Below the pieces are notes generated by a model. The model worked only from the letters and a program-made list of their open reading frames with translations. It was not told the origin of the DNA and made no database searches. Shown one piece after another: positions 24,571 to 29,540 of a stretch of 29,540 bases of DNA. The position numbers and the translations under genes were made by a program. Location: positions 79,874-109,413 of the forward strand of contig WELB01000124.1 of the NCBI GenBank assembly GCA_009602725.1, in the 5' to 3' direction. Every line of letters begins with the position of its first letter. The first letter of the stretch is position 1. The DNA comes from Spirogloea muscicola (taxonomy: Eukaryota; Streptophyta; Zygnematophyceae; Spirogloeales; Spirogloeaceae).

Positions 24571-24634
24571 CCTGCGGCTCCGTCATGAACGCCTGCATGC
24601 ATGACGATGGCTTTTGATCTCAGCAGTCGCATTC

Positions 24635-24960
24635 TCTTTCCAGCCCAAAAGGAATGGACAAGGTCTGAAAGAGCCGGATGGCGCAGAAAGAAGAAAGTGA
24701 AGAAAGTGCTCGCCCATAGAGGAGAGGCTGGCAAAGCCAGCCCAAAAAAAGAATGGACAATGTCCAAAGCCAAAGAAAGAGGAGCAGGAAAAAGGACTAC
24801 ACTGAAAGCAAGGTACTAAGTGCTAAGACGGCAGCAAGGGGAATCTCAGTAACCTCTAGTCAGTAGATGCAAGTCGGAGTAGCTAGCAGGCGGATAGCGG
24901 ACTGGAAGAGCGGGCTGTACGAGCCAGCGTGCAGCCGGCGGGACGGCGAACCTTCGAATC
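24635..24960 (-). mobile_element. LINE 3' end with two successive tail cores
   Basis: The minus strand encodes YPPASYSDLHLLTRGY with TGA at 24848-24846. The tail follows, with a perfect 7-bp stem (GGCTGGC, loop TTT, GCCAGCC, about 24725-24745) and GGGCGAGCACTTTCTTCAC. A second core (CAGACCTTGTCCATTCC..GGGCTGG, about 24640-24690) comes right after, so two copies are nested or in tandem. The element ends just upstream of the sterol methyltransferase gene. Confidence 0.75.
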
Positions 24961-25060
24961 CGAGCGGCAGCAGGTCTTTGTGGTGCGCGAGCTCTGGTCC
25001 AGACGCCACCCCCCGCCGCAGGCCTCGCCGCCAGCGCCCCGCAGCGGCGGCCTAGCCGCC

Positions 25061-27975
25061 ATGGCGGACCCCTGGCGCGAGCGCCTGGGCCCGGCGGAGC
25101 TCGTGCGCGAGGCCGCGGCTGGCGTCGCGGCCGCGGTGCGGGGGTAAGCTCTGCCGCAGGCGCTCGACCGCGGCTCTCGGCGGCGGCGAGGTATGGCGCG
25201 CTTGGCTGTGTCGACTGACGGACGCCTCCGCCGTCACCTGTCAGCTACGAGAGCTACCACGCGTACCATGGCGGCGACAAGGCGGCGAGGAAAAGCAGCT
25301 ACACCGACATGGTGAGGCTGTCGCCGTCCGCCGATGCCAGCCAGTGCTGCCGTCCGGGCTTTCCGCATCACGTACGCAGGCTGTGGTGTCCGTAGCGCCT
25401 GCCACTGGCCAGATCAAGCGCTGCTGATGAAGGCTGGGGTGTCATCAAGAACACCGCAGAGGCCTTATGATTCGCGGCTCTGCCTGCGCTGCAGGTTAAC
25501 AAGTACTACGACCTGGCCACCAGCTTCTACGAGTACGGCTGGGGCGAGTCGTTCCACTTTGCGCACAGGTGCTGGACTTGTCTGCCGCTTCAAGCTAAAG
25601 CAGCTGCTTTGCGATGCTTTTCATGCTTTTCCTACAGGTATGGCTTTGTCGCACTGAGCACTGCGGTACTGGTCTTGTGGCAAGCAGGCACAGGAATGAG
25701 ACTCTCAGGGAGAGCATCAGGAGGCACGAGCATTTTCTTGCCATGCGCCTTGGACTGCGGCCCGGCATGAAGGTCATCAAAGCCCACAATGTCTTGATCA
25801 CGTTCAAGCATTGTACTCAAGGTCGCTGTTGAATGTTTAGTTGTTATACAAGACCGTCTATTACATCACTTTCTCCCCTTGACCAGGTGAGGCATTGTCG
25901 GATAGCATGTTCCGTTGAGCTCCTTAAGAGTGTCATCCATCCATTTGTGACATCTATACACACTCAAGGCATGGTGACAACTTGGGGCACTTGACCTTAA
26001 TGTCGTGGAAGATGGATTGTCAGGTGCTGGATATTGGATGTGGGGTTGGAGGACCCTTGCGAGAAGTTGCACTCTTCAGGTGTGGTGCAAAGCACGAAGT
26101 GTAGATGAGCTGCATTGCATCATTCAGGTGTGGTGCAAAGCACAAAATGTACATGAACTGCTGTTGAAGATGGCAAAGAACCAGATTGTTGTTCAGAGTG
26201 GCCATGTTTGCACTTATCTTGATTGCTGTTGTAGTGGAGACATTTGTTTTGTATTTAGTAAGACAGACTCTCTGGATTGAGAGATCTTTGATAGAGGCAA
26301 CATCTCTCATCTTTTGCAGTGGCGCTTCAGTCACGGGCCTGAATAACAATGCGTATCAGATCTCTCGAGGAGAGGTATTGAGCTCAACCACATGACTTGA
26401 CTCGCCCAGCATGGACTTGGACTAGAAGATCAATTTCTGGTCCTTATGTTGTCCATGCCGCACTCTTGTCGTGAGGCTCCTGCATGCATGGTCAAACAAT
26501 CAACTGCTATGTTGCACGCTCCCAACACAGGTACTCAACAGGAAGGCCGAGTTGGAAAATACATGCACTTTCCTGAAAGCCGACTTTATGAGCATACCAG
26601 TTGAAGATGCAACGTATGATGCAGCCTATGCTATTGAAGCAACTTGTCACGCGCCGGACGCTGTGAGTGGATACTACCTTCCCTCGCAACTGAGCAGACG
26701 AGAATGGAATATATTGTCTAGTCGACTTGGACAACTGCTCGCTCATTAGCCCTGACTCAGCAAGTGCATGCAGGTCTCTTTTCTTCTGCACCTAGGAAGG
26801 TCTCTTTTAACCCCTTAAGAGGAATTTACTGAAGGCCAGCACCTGTGATTTACAATTTTCCTATCACCTGTCCTGCAAGGTGGCTTGCTACAGAGAGATC
26901 TTCAGGGTGTTGAAGCCTGGGCAATGCTTTGCAGCATATGAATGGTGTATCACAGATGCATACGATCCCAAGAACAGAGAACATCAGCAAATCAAGGTGG
27001 TCATCAGACTGTCAGAATGATTTTTCTGTTTAACTCCTCATTATTAGCAGGATCTCAATTTATATTTCAGCATTGCACAGTGGCCTTATTGTGGCATTTC
27101 ATGCGGCAAAATGTCAAACGATATCTATCGTGTTTGTTGATTGCTGTAGGCAGAGATTGAGCTCGGGAATGGCTTGCCAGAAATTCGAACACTCAAGCAA
27201 TGCCATGATGCTCTGATATGTGCTGGATTTGAGGTACTGATCATGACACTCTCATGGTGCAGTTGGTTGCCTGGTCCACAGCTGCTTCCTTGCAGATGTT
27301 AGAATACTATATGCCTAACATACATTGATAGCTTGGACATTTACATATGCTACTCCGATTGTCAACATTGTAGATTCTGGAAGATGCAGATCTGGTAAAG
27401 ACAGCAAAGGTCCCCTGGTATCAGCCCATAGATCCAACGCACTTCTCCATCACCAACTTCCGACTTACCTTCCTTGGCCGCAGTATCACTCGAGTGATGG
27501 TTTGTCATTCCTCACCTTCTACCTTCTTTCCCAGTCAGTCCTCATTGTCAGCTAGACAGATTCTTGGAAGACTGACTGACACATGGATGCAATGCTGGAA
27601 AGCTTGATAAGGTCATGATAGCCTGCACAGAAGTCCTCCCCACCACATGACTTCCTCATTGACGATTGCAGTTTCCTGGTAGATGGGCATATAAGCCCAT
27701 AATTTGAAGCTGACTGGCAGGTTTGGACCCTGGAGAAGCTCAGTATAGCTCCTGCAGGAAGCTACCGAGTCGCGCAGTTCCTAGAGAAAGGAGCAGATGG
27801 TCTGGTCGAGGGAGGCAGGTGAGAGCCATTCTCCTCCGTCGAATGGATAAGGTTCATTTTATGCTGCAAATGTAGGACATCCTTATGTATAAAGTACTGT
27901 CTGAACTGCAGGAAGGAGCTGTTCACACCAATGTATTTCTTCCTTGCAAGGAAGCCCTTGGCAGCGAAAAGCTAA
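25061..27975 (+). CDS. SMT1: Sterol 24-C-methyltransferase (SMT1/ERG6 type), 12 exons
   Basis: This enzyme moves a methyl group from S-adenosylmethionine to C-24 of the sterol side chain, an early committed step to ergosterol-type or plant sterols at the ER. Exons: 25061-25143, 25245-25311, 25495-25568, 25688-25772, 26024-26079, 26320-26374, 26531-26662, 26880-26996, 27150-27233, 27374-27499, 27721-27818, 27912-27975. All are GT-AG and in phase; 346 residues is in the family range. Motifs: [30 protein letters not shown] then FAHR (sterol-binding region I); [18 protein letters not shown]; the SAM motif [71 protein letters not shown]; and [17 protein letters not shown]. No clear N-terminal membrane segment is seen. 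At one junction (26662/26880) the Lys usual after HAPD is absent. The paralogue class (SMT1 versus SMT2) is inferred. Confidence 0.94.
26076..26170 (+). repeat. 48-bp tandem duplication copying a splice donor
   Basis: TTCAGGTGTGGTGCAAAGCA occurs at 26076 and again 48 bases later, with related sequence after each (GAAGTGTAGATGAGCTGC versus AAAATGTACATGAACTGC). The first copy contains the 5' splice site used after the SAM-motif exon (26079|26080); the second carries the same CAG|GTGTGG. Confidence 0.85.
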
Positions 27976-28159
27976 AGCTTCACTTGCTTTCAAATAGACG
28001 TTGGCAACTATATCAGTGGAACTCGAGAAGTTCCTGCTTCGCAAATGACCTTGCACTCCCATGTGCGCTCTTATCTTTCTTTGGCTTGGTCCTCATGGTC
28101 CAGCCCTTCACCAATTTCTAGAATTTATGTTAAGCTCTGGAGAGAGCAAGCTCTTCTTT
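27976..28159 (+). other. SMT 3' flank
   Basis: No TGTAA signal was found between the stop codon and the LINE remnant starting at 28160, so the 3' end of this transcript cannot be placed. A weak tail-core resemblance (TTTGGCTTGGTCC) occurs near 28080. Confidence 0.3.
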
Positions 28160-28378
28160 CGAAAAGAGGGGGCGGTGAAAAGAAGAAATTGCTCGCCCAC
28201 GAGAGTAGGGGCTGGGAAAGGCCAGCCCAAAAAGAATGGACACGGTCCAAAGAGCCAAAAAGGGGCCGAGAAGAGAAAACCACACAGCTAGACAACACAT
28301 CACCAATAAGCTAGACACCACACAACCGCAGATGGATCAGTACCCGCGAGTAAGCAGCAGCAAGTCCGAGTAACTCGT
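28160..28378 (-). mobile_element. LINE 3' end, minus orientation
   Basis: The minus strand encodes SYSDLLLLTRGY with TGA at 28339-28337. The tail contains GGACCGTGTCCATTCTTTTT and GGGCTGGCCTTTCCCAGCCC (perfect 7-bp stem), then GGGCGAGCAATTTCTTC. Upstream of SYSD the similarity stops abruptly at about 28378, where AT-rich DNA begins. Confidence 0.8.
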
Positions 28379-28799
28379 TTTATAGAAAAGGCTTATAAAG
28401 GGAAAAGTGCAAAGTATTCCTCCTATTTTCAAACACCACTAAGCTAAAACTCTAGGAAGTATAACGCTTTCCAATGAGTAATGACTACAAAGATATAGTT
28501 CCATGCTACCATCATCATAATCACTCTAGAAAAGAGATTCTGAAAGAAAAATAAACAGAATACACAACCAAGCTAGTCCTAAAGAGAAATAAGAAAGAAA
28601 GCCTGAATAAAACCCATTAATAAAGGAAGGCTTACAATATACAAGAGAAATAACGAAAAGCTCATTGCAGTAGTAGAAAAAGCAAGTAGTATTTCTTGGG
28701 AAAACAATGTAAAATTCAAAGTTTCTATGCATTTCTTTGCGACCTTAAGATTTTATGTCATTTTACTCTCGGAATAAGGTGCCAAGAATTGTAATGGAG
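28379..28799. other. AT-rich block between two LINE parts
   Basis: About 420 bases are visibly AT-rich (roughly two thirds A+T by eye), unlike the rest of the window. A minus-strand open frame of 68 codons (28732-28526) is Phe/Leu/Tyr-rich and hydrophobic. No nuclear gene is recognised. The flanks are LINE sequence on both sides, so it looks like inserted DNA. An organellar source is possible but unproven. Confidence 0.6.
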
Positions 28800-28990
28800 C
28801 TGGATCAGATGCAGTAGCGCTTACAAAAATAGAATAATCTAAAGCAACGGAAGAAAGCACTCCGTCGAGACCCAGAGCAGCAGCCATAGAGAGAAGGGCT
28901 CGCCCATTGAGGATGAGGGGCTGGAAAAAGCCAGCCCAGAAAAGAATGTACAAAGGACGAGAAGGGGCCTGAGGCCATAGCGCGGCCGGC
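28800..28990 (-). mobile_element. LINE 3' tail followed by LINE C-terminal part
   Basis: On the minus strand GGCCCCTTCTCGTCCTTTGT leads to a tail core with a perfect stem (GGGCTGG, CTTTTT, CCAGCCC) and GGGCGAGCCCTTCTCTCTAT. The sequence then switches to MAAALGLDG..DYSI (28889 downward), which aligns base for base with the MAAASGSRR..SYSDL part of the 19.2-kb copy. The tail-to-body junction is the same as at 770. Confidence 0.7.
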
Positions 28991-29089
28991 TCGCGTGTGG
29001 ACTGCAAAGGGGCGAGGGCTGCGAAGCAAGGAGCTCATCCGAAGGACAAGTCTCGTGTATTGAAATAGTTGAAGGCCAAAATGGCCACT

Positions 29090-29310
29090 CTTCGGACGCT
29101 TAGGCGGTGGCCTCCAGCTTCCGTCAGGGCGACGTCTTTCCGCCTGCTCGCTATTCAGACTTGCATCTACTAAACTACATATTACTGAGAGTCCGCTTGC
29201 TGCTGTCTCAGTCGTAAGCACTTGGGCTCCTTCAGACCTTGTCCATTCCTGTGGGCTGGCCTCTCCCAGCCACCAGTTAATCTGGCCGCGCTTGAGATTC
29301 CGTAAGGGGG
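29090..29310 (+). mobile_element. LINE 3' end, plus orientation
   Basis: AVASSFRQGDVFPPARYSDL then HLL is the family C-terminus, decayed after that. The tail follows: CAGACCTTGTCCATTCC at about 29235, then GGGCTGGCCTCTCCCAGCC with a perfect 6-bp stem, then CCACCAGTTAATCTGGCCGC, the same 3' flank as at 17.44 kb. GC-rich DNA follows to the window end. Confidence 0.75.
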
Positions 29311-29540
29311 CGAGGGTGACAGCCGAGGGAAACGGCGGCCGCGGCGACGACGGCGGCTGCGCGGAACGGCGACGCCCGCCCCCATCCCGCACGGCGTCGG
29401 GGGCCCACCCCGCCACGTGGCGCCGAGGAGCGCGCGGGCGGGCCCGCCAACTTCCCGTTGGCCGCGCCCGGAGCCCCTTCCCCCCACCTCCTGGCCTGGC
29501 CCGACCTCCCTCCTCTCCCCCCCCGGACCTCCCTCCTCCC
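29311..29540. other. GC-rich window edge
   Basis: High GC with C-rich tracts and a G-box (GCCACGTGGC, 29412-29421). No coding region is recognised. It may be the promoter region of a gene lying beyond the window. Confidence 0.35.

Noticed and set aside
28526-28732. Firm call of a plastid ycf1 fragment
   Set aside because: The resemblance is a few residues in a hydrophobic frame and cannot be separated from chance without an alignment.

Overview
This window looks like nuclear DNA of a green alga, probably a chlorophyte and possibly a trebouxiophyte. Four recognisable genes are split by many short GT-AG introns. TGTAA, the green-algal polyadenylation signal, follows three of them. NAD is made by the plant/bacterial aspartate route. 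There are C-24 sterol methyltransferase and plant-type GT8 galacturonosyltransferase genes, and GC-rich gene starts with CCG/GGC runs. Exons were joined by hand from splice sites, phase and family conservation; no alignment program was run, so the 5' exons are the least certain parts.

Layout. 1-1110: degraded 3' ends of a LINE-type retrotransposon. 1111-2590: no recognisable gene. 2606-6805 (minus): L-aspartate oxidase (NadB type), 11 exons, with a predicted product of 682 aa. 6813-7714: GC-rich upstream region with an orphan open exon. 7715-9755: two LINE copies tail to tail, one still carrying reverse-transcriptase sequence. 10048-13182 (plus): quinolinate phosphoribosyltransferase (NadC), 10 exons, predicted 413 aa. 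13726-16377 (minus, continuing into a 599-base N gap): a Gly/Ser-rich protein with a coiled coil and a domain resembling the C-terminal winged helix of D5-type primase-helicases. 17424-19335: LINE relics and non-coding DNA. 20035-22583 (plus): GT8 galacturonosyltransferase-like type II membrane protein, 5 exons, 538 aa. 22860-24960: a dense cluster of LINE 3' ends in both orientations. 25061-27975 (plus): sterol 24-C-methyltransferase, 12 exons, 346 aa. 28160-29310: further LINE ends, one apparently interrupted by a strikingly AT-rich block of about 420 bp.

How the parts relate. NadB and NadC catalyse the first and last dedicated steps of quinolinate/nicotinate mononucleotide synthesis and lie head to head, with LINE DNA filling most of the gap. 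This is a candidate two-gene NAD cluster in a eukaryotic nucleus; quinolinate synthase is not in the window. The other genes have no obvious functional link to them.

The most unusual structure is the LINE family. At least 15 fragments share a C-terminal signature ending in (Y)SDLxLLTRGY-stop. They also share a 3' untranslated tail with a small stem-loop (GGCTGG / CCAGCC type), and one copy has a compensatory base-pair change in its stem. The C-terminal protein region resembles the restriction-like endonuclease of R2/NeSL-type LINEs. Two copies share the same insertion junction within an older copy's tail, which hints at self-targeting.
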